A stretch of DNA of 64,000 bases from Sulfurimicrobium sp. (GTDB taxonomy: Bacteria > Pseudomonadota > Gammaproteobacteria > Burkholderiales > Sulfuricellaceae). Positions 35,780-43,607 of the stretch are shown here, one piece after another (positions within the stretch are counted from its first letter, which is position 1; every line of letters begins with the position of its first letter). A model generated the notes under the pieces. The model made no database searches. It was not told the origin of the DNA and was given only the letters and a program-made list of their open reading frames with translations. The stretch covers positions 1 to 64,000 of the forward strand of contig JAUSBJ010000034.1 in the NCBI GenBank assembly GCA_030652035.1, read 5' to 3'. The position numbers were made by a program, and so were the translations under genes.

Positions 35780-37455
35780 GCGCCCTGCCCTTTATCGGAT
35801 TTCTGCACCGCCACACTCTGCTCGGCGGTTTCCTTGGCTTGAGCGCGCCGCTCATCTATTTCGTCAATTTTAGCTTGCGCCCCGGGCGGCAGATCATCCA
35901 CGTTCTGTGGCTTCACTGCGGCCTTTTTGGCCTTGGCGCGCTCGATTGCCGCCTGGATGGCAGCCTTCTTGGCAGCTGCGGCATCGTCTCCGCCCTCGGC
36001 GGCTTCCCCTGCCTTGCCTGATGCTGCCGCAGCTTTGGCAGCCATTTCAGCAGCCTTGGCGGCGTGCTTGGCGGCTTTCTCCTGTTTCTCGCGCTCCTGG
36101 CGGAACTCGCGGAACTCATGACGCTCGCGCGCCAGGTCTGCGGCTTTCCTTTCCTTTTCGTGCTCCGCAATCTCGCTCTTGGCGAAACGGTAGAACTGCA
36201 CCAGGGGAATATGACTGGGGCAAACGTAGCTGCAGCAACCGCACTCGATGCAATCGAACAGCTTGTATTCCTGCGCTTTCTCGAAATTCCTGGCCCGGGA
36301 GAACCAGAACAATTCCTGCGGCTGCAAGTCAGCCGGGCAGGCCTCGGCGCAGCGCGTGCAGCGAATGCACGGCATGGCGCGGGGCAAGGGCGGAAAAAGT
36401 GCTTTCGAAGTGGCGATGATGCAGTTGCTTGCCTTCACCACCGGCACGCTCAAATCCGCCAGCGGCACGCCCATCATCGGTCCACCCATGAGATAGCCGG
36501 TGGTATCCGCCTTCGGCCTGGCCAGCTTGACCAGTTCGCCAACCGGAGTGCCGACCAGCACCTCGTAATTACGCGGCTCATCCATATTGCCGGTCAGTGT
36601 CACCAGGCGCGAAATCACCGGTTCGCCGTGATTCACTACGCGGTGCATGGTGTAAACCGTGGCGACGTTGAAGCATTGCACCCCGATCTGGGTCGGCAGG
36701 CCACCGCTGGGCACTTCCTTGCCGGTCAGGAGCTTGATCAGCTGCTTGGCGCTGCCGCTGGGGTAGAGCGTCGGCACCGCCACCACTTCGAAGCCGGTGC
36801 CCTGGCACGCAATCTGCATCGCGGCAATGGCCTCTGGCTTGTTGTCCTCGATGCCGATCAGGACTTCCCTCGCCCCCATGGCGTATTGGGCGATGCGGAT
36901 ACCCTGCACTACTTCGGCCGCGCGCTCGCGCATCAGCATATCGTCGCAGGTAATATAGGGTTCGCACTCGGCGGCATTGATCACCAGCGTTTCCAGGTTG
37001 CCGGCATTCAGTTTGACATGGCTGGGAAAGACCGCTCCGCCCAGCCCCACCACGCCCATGTCCTGGAAATGCTGGCGCAGCCCGGCGGGATCGATGGCGC
37101 GGTAATCCACCGCCTGACGCTCGATCCAGCGCTCCTCACCATCCGTTTCCAGGATGATGGAAAGATCGGGCAGTCCGGATGGATGCGGGGCCGGGCGCAT
37201 CTCGATGGCCACAACGCGGCCTGAACTGGGCGCATGGACTGACGAGGATATATAGCCTTCCGCAGTACCTATCCTCTGGCCTTTCAGCACCTGATCGCCT
37301 GCGCTCACCACCGGCTTGGCCGGATTGCCGCCGTGCTGGCGCAACGGAATGACCAGATGCAACGGCAAGGGTGCGATGGCGCTACCCAGTTGAGTCGATT
37401 CGCGCTTGTGCTCGACCGGATGGACGCCGCCATGAAAGGGGTAAAGCGTTCTCAT
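35776..37455 (-). CDS. rnfC: Rnf/Rsx complex subunit C (NADH/Fe-S subunit)
   Basis: 559 residues. The N-terminal domain ([11 protein letters not shown]) and the NADH/FMN-binding core ([41 protein letters not shown]) are typical, followed by two 4Fe-4S motifs, [12 protein letters not shown] and [12 protein letters not shown]. About 120 C-terminal residues are Ala/Lys-rich and low-complexity ([19 protein letters not shown]), as seen in gammaproteobacterial RnfC. RnfC is the soluble NAD-interacting subunit on the cytoplasmic face. It overlaps rnfB by four bases. Confidence 0.96.
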   Translation of the reverse strand: MRTLYPFHGGVHPVEHKRESTQLGSAIAPLPLHLVIPLRQHGGNPAKPVVSAGDQVLKGQRIGTAEGYISSSVHAPSSGRVVAIEMRPAPHPSGLPDLSIILETDGEERWIERQAVDYRAIDPAGLRQHFQDMGVVGLGGAVFPSHVKLNAGNLETLVINAAECEPYITCDDMLMRERAAEVVQGIRIAQYAMGAREVLIGIEDNKPEAIAAMQIACQGTGFEVVAVPTLYPSGSAKQLIKLLTGKEVPSGGLPTQIGVQCFNVATVYTMHRVVNHGEPVISRLVTLTGNMDEPRNYEVLVGTPVGELVKLARPKADTTGYLMGGPMMGVPLADLSVPVVKASNCIIATSKALFPPLPRAMPCIRCTRCAEACPADLQPQELFWFSRARNFEKAQEYKLFDCIECGCCSYVCPSHIPLVQFYRFAKSEIAEHEKERKAADLARERHEFREFRQEREKQEKAAKHAAKAAEMAAKAAAASGKAGEAAEGGDDAAAAKKAAIQAAIERAKAKKAAVKPQNVDDLPPGAQAKIDEIDERRAQAKETAEQSVAVQKSDKGQGA

Positions 37456-38024
37456 GCTGCCACCTCGGCGTCATTCCTGACATCGCTGATCGGATACACC
37501 GGATATTGCCATTTCCAGCCATTCATTCCTACATCCACCGGCTCCATGGTGATGCAATCCACCGGACACGGCGGCAGGCACAACTCACAGCCGGTGCATT
37601 CCGAGGCAATGATGGTATGCATCTGCTTGGCCGCACCGACGATAGCATCCACCGGGCAGGCCTGCAGACAAAGCGTACAGCCGATGCAGGTCTGTTCATC
37701 AATCAGGGCAACCTGTTTGGGCTTCTGCACCGCCGCATCGGCAGCGAGCGGTTGCGGCTCAACGCCCAGCAGGTCGGCAAGGCGCAGCATGGTGGCCTCG
37801 CCCCCGGGGGCGCACAGATTGATCGCCGTATTGCCGGCGCCAATGGCCTCGGCATAAGGCTTGCAGCCGGGAAACCCGCACTGGCCGCACTGGATCTGGG
37901 GAAGGATGGCATCCACCTTTTCCACCAGCGGGTTGCCTTCCACCTTGAATTTCAGGGAAGCAAAGCCAAGCACCGCGCCCAATGCCACGGCCAGACCGAT
38001 CATTACCAGGAGTGCGCTTAACAT
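37452..38024 (-). CDS. rnfB: Rnf/Rsx complex subunit B (ferredoxin-like)
   Basis: 190 residues. An N-terminal membrane helix ([18 protein letters not shown]) is followed by a Cys cluster ([15 protein letters not shown]) and two ferredoxin-type 4Fe-4S sites ([32 protein letters not shown]). RnfB receives electrons from ferredoxin and hands them into the complex. It begins five bases after rnfA. Confidence 0.96.
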   Translation of the reverse strand: MLSALLVMIGLAVALGAVLGFASLKFKVEGNPLVEKVDAILPQIQCGQCGFPGCKPYAEAIGAGNTAINLCAPGGEATMLRLADLLGVEPQPLAADAAVQKPKQVALIDEQTCIGCTLCLQACPVDAIVGAAKQMHTIIASECTGCELCLPPCPVDCITMEPVDVGMNGWKWQYPVYPISDVRNDAEVAA

Positions 38025-38029
38025 GTGGA

Positions 38030-38605
38030 TTACTTGACCAGCCCGGAGAACCCCATCGAGGCGATGCTCATCAGCCCTGCCGTGACCATGGCAATGGCGG
38101 AGCCCTTGAACGGCAGGGGCACGTCCGCGCCCTCCAGGCGTTCGCGCATGGCGGCAAAGGTGATCAGCACCAGGGCAAAACCGACTGCGCCGCCAAAGCC
38201 GAAAAACAGCGACTCAATGAAATTGTGGTTTTCCTGCACATTGAGGAGCGGAATACCCAGCACGGCGCAGTTGGTGGTGATCAGCGGCAGGTAGATGCCC
38301 AGCACCTGATACAGCACCGGGCTGGTTTTGTGTATGAACATTTCAGTGAACTGCACAATACTGGCAATCACGATGATGAATGACAGGGTGCGCAGGTAAA
38401 TCAGTTCGGGCCCAAGCAGGTACTGATTGATCAGGTAGCTGGCCCCGGAAGCCAGGGTCAGCACGAAGGCTGTGGCCATGCCCATCCCGATCGCCGCTTC
38501 CAGCTTCTTTGAAACGCCCATGAACGGGCACAGGCCAAGCACTTTGGCGAGCACGATGTTGTTCACGAACACCGTGCCGATCAGGATAAGAAAATAGTTT
38601 TCCAT
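38030..38605 (-). CDS. rnfA: Rnf/Rsx complex subunit A
   Basis: 191-residue membrane subunit with about six hydrophobic segments. [36 protein letters not shown] is the family start, and [32 protein letters not shown] follows. ATG 38605 gives the usual length; the open frame continues 21 codons further upstream without family similarity. It is the first gene of rnfABCDGE-nth. The promoter should lie in 38606-38726, a gap with no other gene. Confidence 0.95.
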   Translation of the reverse strand: MENYFLILIGTVFVNNIVLAKVLGLCPFMGVSKKLEAAIGMGMATAFVLTLASGASYLINQYLLGPELIYLRTLSFIIVIASIVQFTEMFIHKTSPVLYQVLGIYLPLITTNCAVLGIPLLNVQENHNFIESLFFGFGGAVGFALVLITFAAMRERLEGADVPLPFKGSAIAMVTAGLMSIASMGFSGLVK

Positions 38606-38726
38606 GGGAAGATATAAACAGGGCGAGGCAACAGGCGGGATTATCGTCTTCGCCACCAGATGTTGCAACCACTACACCAGCGCGGACATCGCCGCCAAGC
38701 ACCCAAACGGGAGGAAACCGCCGAAT

Positions 38727-39149
38727 TTAATCGAACAGGGATTGCCACCAGCGTTTGCGGCCGGCAGGAACGATGCCCTTGGGCTGGATTTCGGTCGGCG
38801 GCAAGATGCTCATCACCCAGCCCGGCAAGGGTGGCGGGTTCTTGCCCGAGCCGCAGGACGATCCGAGATTGTTGGGATCGTAGATCTTGATCAGCGTGGG
38901 ATGTTCCAGGTTATCGGCATAGACGATGGCGCAGTAGTCTTCCCTGTGGTCGCGGCGCAGCAGGGCATCGATTTCCTGAATAAAGTGGCTCACCACTTCA
39001 CTGGAAGCCGGCTCAGACGGCACCGGCTCGCCAATGGCGTAGAGATGCCAGCCCGCGCCAGGGTCTATCCGGCCCCAGAACTCGGTCAATTGCGTCCACG
39101 ACATGAGACTGTAAAAAGTGCCTAAAAAAGCGGTCTTGAAATCCGGCAT
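38727..39149 (-). CDS. hypothetical protein
   Basis: 140 residues. It opens MPDFKTAFLGTFYSLMSWTQLTEFWGRIDPGAGWHLYAIGEPVP and contains FIQEIDALLRRDHREDYCAIVYADNLEHPTLIKIYDPNNLGSSCGSG. The ordered charged pattern looks like a real folded protein, and similar uncharacterised proteins occur in betaproteobacteria; no family name can be given with confidence. It lies just upstream of rnfA on the same strand (121 bases apart). ATG 39149 is preferred over a start at 39227, whose extra residues are low in conservation signals. Confidence 0.65.
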   Translation of the reverse strand: MPDFKTAFLGTFYSLMSWTQLTEFWGRIDPGAGWHLYAIGEPVPSEPASSEVVSHFIQEIDALLRRDHREDYCAIVYADNLEHPTLIKIYDPNNLGSSCGSGKNPPPLPGWVMSILPPTEIQPKGIVPAGRKRWWQSLFD

Positions 39150-39315
39150 AAGAAACTGGCCCGTCTCGGAAAAACTGGAGGATATTGCAAATGATGCCGG
39201 TCGCGCTGGATACCGAAGTGAACGCAACCAGCCGTCAAATCACTTGGCCACCTGCTTTTAGCTCCGGCATAACATGCTGCGCATACGAGCCTTCACTGAA
39301 AACAAGTGATCACAA

Positions 39316-39738
39316 TCATTTGGCCACTTGTTTTTCCCGAAGTTCATCTAGCGTCTTGCAATCGATGCACAGCGTTGCGGTAGGGCGGGCTTCAAGGCGC
39401 TTCAGGCCGATTTCCACGCCACAGCCTTCGCAGTAGCCATAGTCCTCAGCTTCGATCTTGCCGATGGTTTCATCAATTTTCTTGATCAGTTTGCGCTCAC
39501 GGTCGCGGTTGCGCAGTTCCAGCGCCATATCGGATTCCTGGCTGGCACGATCATTGGGATCTGCAAACAGGGTCGCTTCATCCTGCATGGTATGCACTGT
39601 GCGGTCAATATCCTGGCTCAGTTCAGCTTTCCAGTCCTGGAGAATTTTGCGAAAATGCTCAAGTTGATCGGGATTCATATATTCTTCCCCCTTTTTTGGT
39701 TCGTAAGGGGTGAACTGCTTGTGTAATTCTGCGGACAT
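39316..39738 (-). CDS. dksA: RNA polymerase-binding transcription factor DksA
   Basis: 140 residues. The coiled-coil part ([30 protein letters not shown]) with the acidic tip DPNDRASQE, and a zinc finger with [25 protein letters not shown], are complete. DksA works with ppGpp on RNA polymerase in the stringent response. The N-terminal segment [11 protein letters not shown] also matches the family, which supports the start at 39738 rather than the internal ATG at 39678. It is divergent from the cbbY-like gene, with a shared control region 39739-39837. Confidence 0.96.
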   Translation of the reverse strand: MSAELHKQFTPYEPKKGEEYMNPDQLEHFRKILQDWKAELSQDIDRTVHTMQDEATLFADPNDRASQESDMALELRNRDRERKLIKKIDETIGKIEAEDYGYCEGCGVEIGLKRLEARPTATLCIDCKTLDELREKQVAK

Positions 39739-39837
39739 GTGCGTTTTACTCTTTTCTTCGGTTTAGGCAAAACCGCTTTAATAGCAGATAATTTTACTTA
39801 CCGCAAGTTTACCCAACACTCTACTGGAGGTATTAAA

Positions 39838-40599
39838 TTGGCTTTACAGGCTTTGATTTTTGACGTGGACGGCACACTCGCGGACACCGAGCGCGATGGT
39901 CATCGCGTGGCATTCAACCTGGCTTTCCGGGAGTTCGGACTGGATTGGGACTGGGATGTGGATTTATATGGCAAATTGCTTGCCGTCACCGGCGGCAAGG
40001 AACGCATCCGCTACTATGTGGAAAGTTTCAACACCGACTATGCCAAGCCAGACAATTTTGATGAACTGGTTGCCAGTCTGCACAAGACCAAGACCCGGCA
40101 TTACACCGAGATGCTCAGCGGCGGGCGCATCCCCGTCCGCCCAGGCGTCCGGCGCCTGCTTGATGAAGCACGCAAGGCCGGACTGCGTTTGGCCATTGCC
40201 ACCACGACCACACCGGACAATGTGACCGCCCTGCTCAAGTACAGTCTGGCGGAAGACGCGGAAAGCTGGTTTGAAGTCATTGCTGCGGGCGACATCGTGC
40301 CGGCCAAGAAACCAGCGCCGGATATTTATTTCTGGACACTGGAAAAGATGAACCTCGGCCCTGCCGATTGCATTGCCTTCGAAGACTCCGAAAATGGCCT
40401 GAAATCCAGCCTCGCTGCAGGCATCCAGACCCTGATCACCACCAACGATTACACGGCTGACCACGATTTCCCTGGCGCCATCGCCATCCTCAGCGACCTG
40501 GGTGAACCTGGCAATGCCTGCCAGGTATTCAGCGGCGATATGCGCGGCCGTGGCTATGTGGATGTTGCGCTGCTGAAGCAGTGGCACGCTGCTGCCTAG
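39838..40599 (+). CDS. cbbY: HAD hydrolase of the CbbY type
   Basis: 253 residues. Motif I IFDVDGTLADTERDGH carries the nucleophile Asp; ERDGHRVAFN and the cap segment are CbbY-like; motif II is IATTTTPDN, the Lys is in GDIVPAKKPAPDIY, and motif IV is IAFEDSENGLKSSLAAG. CbbY enzymes dephosphorylate xylulose-1,5-bisphosphate, an inhibitor of Rubisco, but close relatives act on other sugar bisphosphates, so the specificity is uncertain without cbb genes here. The start is TTG at 39838, with GGAGG seven bases upstream; the ATG at 39739 has no such site. Confidence 0.8.
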   Translation: MALQALIFDVDGTLADTERDGHRVAFNLAFREFGLDWDWDVDLYGKLLAVTGGKERIRYYVESFNTDYAKPDNFDELVASLHKTKTRHYTEMLSGGRIPVRPGVRRLLDEARKAGLRLAIATTTTPDNVTALLKYSLAEDAESWFEVIAAGDIVPAKKPAPDIYFWTLEKMNLGPADCIAFEDSENGLKSSLAAGIQTLITTNDYTADHDFPGAIAILSDLGEPGNACQVFSGDMRGRGYVDVALLKQWHAAA

Positions 40600-40623
40600 T
40601 GTAGTGTTGCACGCCAAACGACA

Positions 40624-41079
40624 CTAGAGCGTTTCCACAAACTCCAGCACGGCCTGGGCATGGCCGGGGACCTTCACCCCGCGCCACTCCCGGCGCAGCA
40701 CGCCAGCGGCGTCGAGCACGAAGGTGCTGCGTTCGATGCCGCGTACCTGCTTGCCATACATGTTCTTCATCTTCATCACGCCGAAAAGCGCGCAGGCCTT
40801 TTCTTCGGCATCGCTCAACAACTCGAACGGCAAATCCTGCTTGGCCTTGAAATTCTGGTGGGATTTCAGGCTGTCGCGCGAAATGCCGTAAATCGTGCAC
40901 CCTGCCGCCTGAAATTGCGGATACAAATCGCGGAATTGCTGGGCTTCAGTCGTGCAACCCGGCGTGGAATCCCTGGGGTAAAAATACAGCACCACTTTCT
41001 TGCCGCGCAAAGCGCCAAGGCGAAACGGTATTTCGCCGGTCACAGGCAACTCGAAGTCGGCCACAATCTGGTCCATCAT
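40624..41079 (-). CDS. bcp: thiol peroxidase, Bcp/PrxQ type
   Basis: 151-residue peroxiredoxin. The peroxidatic Cys is in FYPRDSTPGCTTEAQQFRD. The second Cys of the classical C-x4-C pair is absent (TTEAQQ), so resolution must use another Cys (AAGCTIYG is a candidate) or an external thiol. LVLYFYPRDS and DPFELL-type blocks confirm the family. It reduces organic and H2O2-type peroxides in the cytoplasm. The start overlaps the ArnD-like stop by four bases. Confidence 0.9.
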   Translation of the reverse strand: MMDQIVADFELPVTGEIPFRLGALRGKKVVLYFYPRDSTPGCTTEAQQFRDLYPQFQAAGCTIYGISRDSLKSHQNFKAKQDLPFELLSDAEEKACALFGVMKMKNMYGKQVRGIERSTFVLDAAGVLRREWRGVKVPGHAQAVLEFVETL

Positions 41080-42002
41080 ATTTCACTCCTGACGGGTAAG
41101 AACTGCGGCCCCTGCAAGGCCAGATTGCCCGAGCGCCCAGGAATTTCTCCAAATACCACCTCATGGCGCGGCAATCGAGCCATGTCCAGGCCTGCGAAAT
41201 ACTGCGCCATCGATACCAGTTCATAGCCCTGGGCTCGCCAGCCTTCGAGCAGTTGTTCGAACACGCCGGCCAGTTTCATGCCTTCCATTTCTGCATGCAG
41301 GGTATAGACATGGCCAGTAGGAAGCGCGGTTTCAGTGAGCTTGAGCAGGTGCTGTGCGACATTCTCGATGCCGATACCATCGACACCGATCAGCTCGTCC
41401 AGCGTTGGCAAGGTGGTCGGCAACTGGGGGCAGTTGATAATTTCAGCACGGTAAACCGGTACGAAAGGCTCGCTGCCACGCGTGTCGGAGCAATAGGCGA
41501 ATCCCAGCCTCTGTTCCAGACGCAGAGCATGCCGGTTCATTTGCCAACCTGCTGCGCCATGCGTTATTGCAGGCATGCCAAACACCTGCTCGAACCGGTC
41601 GCAGGCTCGCTGCATCTCGCGTGCCGTCCAGTCCGCATCCTGCTTGGCCACATTGTCTTGCCAATAAACATGGTCGTAACAATGAATACCTACCTCGAAC
41701 CCCGCATCGCGCACCTCGCGCATGATGCCGGCACAGCGTTTGCCGATATGCGGACCCGGCAGCAGCGTGCCGTACATCAGGGTCTTGAGGCCGTAATGCT
41801 CGCGCACCGAGGTACGCGAAACCTTTTTCATGAAACCGGGGCGGAACACCCGCTTGATGGCCCGCCCGGTGTGGTCGGGGCCGAGACTAAAGAGGAAAGT
41901 GGCCTGGGCCTGATGTTTTTGCAGCAACTCAAGCAAGCGCGGCACCCCTTCACGGGTGCCACGATAGGTATCCACGTCGATCTTCAGGGCTAGTTTTTTC
42001 AT
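41076..42002 (-). CDS. ArnD-like polysaccharide deacetylase family protein
   Basis: 308 residues of the carbohydrate esterase 4 (NodB) fold. IDVDTYRGTREGVPRLLELLQK and FLFSLGPDHTGRAIKRVF match ArnD, the enzyme that removes formyl from 4-formamido-arabinose-undecaprenyl phosphate during lipid A modification. The metal site DVDT and the motif EVGIHCYDHVYWQ (H-x3-H) are present. No other arn genes are in the window, so the substrate remains open. It overlaps bcp by four bases. Confidence 0.85.
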   Translation of the reverse strand: MKKLALKIDVDTYRGTREGVPRLLELLQKHQAQATFLFSLGPDHTGRAIKRVFRPGFMKKVSRTSVREHYGLKTLMYGTLLPGPHIGKRCAGIMREVRDAGFEVGIHCYDHVYWQDNVAKQDADWTAREMQRACDRFEQVFGMPAITHGAAGWQMNRHALRLEQRLGFAYCSDTRGSEPFVPVYRAEIINCPQLPTTLPTLDELIGVDGIGIENVAQHLLKLTETALPTGHVYTLHAEMEGMKLAGVFEQLLEGWRAQGYELVSMAQYFAGLDMARLPRHEVVFGEIPGRSGNLALQGPQFLPVRSEI

Positions 42003-42028
42003 TTAAAATATTGAATATCAGAAACATT

Positions 42029-42196
42029 CTACCGAAACGAATTGAGCGCAAATTCACGCACTGAAGGGCGATGGGTAGCTGCGCCGGGCTCCGGACGTCC
42101 GCTCTCGCCATGCCGCTCCAGTAACTCAAGGGCATGGTAGATTGCAGCAATTTTCCAAAGGGGATTGGGGAAGGCGTTTATTCAGTACAAAGCCAT
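42029..42196 (-). pseudogene. possible small gene remnant
   Basis: On the minus strand between the zinc-finger gene and the ArnD-like gene, an ATG at 42196 is followed by three codons, a TGA, and then an open stretch of 50 codons to a TAG at 42029-42031. Its product looks protein-like (FPNPLWKIAAIYHALELLERHG, GAATHRPSVREFALNSFR), with a GC-rich third codon position. The in-frame stop means it is either a degraded gene, a chance open stretch, or starts at an unusual codon. No family was recognised. Apart from this, the gap 42003-42205 shows nothing. Confidence 0.25.
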
Positions 42197-42205
42197 GCTC
42201 AAAAC

Positions 42206-42409
42206 TCAGTGATGGCGATGAACCCCACCCCTGAGCTTGTACAGCGTGCCGCAATATGGGCACAGCGCCTCGCCCTTTTCCTCCAGTGGCAGATAGACGC
42301 GGGGATGGCTGCTCCACAAAGCCATTCCCGGTGTGGGGCAATGCAGCGGCAGGTCATCTTCGGTCACTTCAATATAGCGCTGGGTGCTGTCGGCCAGATT
42401 ATGTTCCAT
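42206..42409 (-). CDS. small CHCC zinc-finger protein
   Basis: 67 residues with LHCPTPGMALWSSHPRVYLPLEEKGEALCPYCGTLYKL. The Cys/His pattern (C, H, C-x2-C) is that of the CHCC zinc-finger domain also found in the mitochondrial complex I subunit NDUFS6. In betaproteobacteria this small gene often follows ilvE, as here (11 bases away). The function is unknown. Confidence 0.85.
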   Translation of the reverse strand: MEHNLADSTQRYIEVTEDDLPLHCPTPGMALWSSHPRVYLPLEEKGEALCPYCGTLYKLRGGVHRHH

Positions 42410-42420
42410 GGAGCGCGTCC

Positions 42421-43341
42421 TTAAACGAGAGTGAGCCAGTTGGAATGCTGCGCCGATTTTCCGGTGACGCAGTCGAAATACATGCTTTGCAGGCGCGTGG
42501 TGATCGGGCCGCGGTCGCCGTTGCCGATGGCGCGGTTATCCAGTTCGCGGATCGGTGTCACTTCCGCCGCCGTGCCGGTGAAGAAAGCCTCGTCAGCGCT
42601 GTAGACTTCGTCGCGGGTGATGCGCTTCTCAATCACCTGCAGGCCGATTTCCGCTGCCAGCTGGATGATGGTGTCACGCGTGATGCCTTCCAGCGCACTG
42701 GTCAGATCCGGGGTGTAGAGTTTGCCGTTACGCACGATGAAAACATTCTCGCCGGAACCTTCTGCCACGAAACCGTCCACGTCCAGCAGCAACGCTTCCT
42801 GGTAGCCGTCATGTTCGGCCTCGCGGTGCGCCATGATGGAATTCATGTAGTTGCCGTTGGCCTTGGCCTTGCACATGGTGACGTTGACATGGTGGCGGCT
42901 GAAGGACGAGGTTTTGACCCGGATGCCATGTTCCAGCGCCTCGGCGCCAAGATAGGCGCCCCACGGCCAGGCGGCAACAATCACATGGGTGGAAAGCGTC
43001 TTGGCCGAAATGCCCATGGCTTCCGCGCCGTAGAAAGCCATCGGGCGCAGGTAGCCGGATTCGAGCTTGTTGTCGCGCACGGCGGCAAGCTGCGCCTGGG
43101 AAATGGTTTCCTTGTCGAATGGCATCTTCATGCCAAGGATGTGCGCCGAACGGAACAGCCGGTCGGTATGTTCCTTGAGGCGGAAAATTGCCGTGCCCTT
43201 GTCGGTCTTGTAAGCGCGCACGCCTTCAAATACGCCCATGCCATAGTGCAGGGTGTGGGTCAGGACATGAGTGGTGGCATCGCGCCAGTTCACCATCTTG
43301 CCGTCGTACCAGATCAGGCCGTCGCGGTCGGACATAGACAT
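42421..43341 (-). CDS. ilvE: branched-chain amino acid aminotransferase
   Basis: 306-residue fold-type IV PLP enzyme. LTHTLHYGMGVFEGVRAYKT is the N-terminal signature, SGYLRPMAFYGAEAMG the central block, NYMNSIMAHREAEHDGYQEALLLDVDGFVAEGSGENVFIVRNG includes the cofactor region, and FFTGTAAEVTPIRELDNRAIG the C-terminal signature. It catalyses the last step of valine, leucine and isoleucine synthesis. The zinc-finger gene follows on the same strand. Confidence 0.96.
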   Translation of the reverse strand: MSMSDRDGLIWYDGKMVNWRDATTHVLTHTLHYGMGVFEGVRAYKTDKGTAIFRLKEHTDRLFRSAHILGMKMPFDKETISQAQLAAVRDNKLESGYLRPMAFYGAEAMGISAKTLSTHVIVAAWPWGAYLGAEALEHGIRVKTSSFSRHHVNVTMCKAKANGNYMNSIMAHREAEHDGYQEALLLDVDGFVAEGSGENVFIVRNGKLYTPDLTSALEGITRDTIIQLAAEIGLQVIEKRITRDEVYSADEAFFTGTAAEVTPIRELDNRAIGNGDRGPITTRLQSMYFDCVTGKSAQHSNWLTLV

Positions 43342-43428
43342 CGTAAATTCTCCGGAAAAAGCTTATCTAAAAGGGAAAATTGTAGCTTAAATTTACCCGC
43401 TTGAGATAAGCGCCGCGCTAAATCTGCG

Positions 43429-43579
43429 TTGAACCCGGATTATCCATTAGGCGGCGCTTTGCGCCTACGCGATTGCTGGCGGCCGGTTTGCGGCCATTAT
43501 TGCCGCTTGTTCGTTGTCCATGGAGCCACCATGGACGCCTCGCCATCATCTCGCGTCCTAACGGATAATCCGGGTTGAA
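43429..43579. repeat. MITE-like element with 23-bp terminal inverted repeats
   Basis: The left end TTGAACCCGGATTATCCATT (43429-43448, continuing AGG to 43451) is repeated inverted at 43557-43579 with two mismatches. The 151-base element contains further dyads, including GTCCATGGAGCCACCATGGAC near 43517-43537 and a GGCGGCGC/GCGCC-rich segment. It has no transposase gene. It sits in the 266-base gap between ilvE and the cyclase gene and may carry promoter or RNA-structure functions for either. Copy number elsewhere cannot be judged from one window. Confidence 0.75.
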
Positions 43580-43607
43580 TTTGCCGTTATTTCGCTTTTC
43601 AAACAGA

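Noticed and set aside
36064-37224. Plus-strand 386-codon open frame opposite rnfC
   Set aside because: rnfC is clear from its Fe-S and NADH motifs; the opposite frame has no family features.
39235-39335. Two similar ~22-base segments 76 bases apart, one at the 3' end of dksA and one downstream of it
   Set aside because: The match extends only over the last codons of dksA and has several mismatches; not enough to claim a duplicated gene or regulatory repeat.
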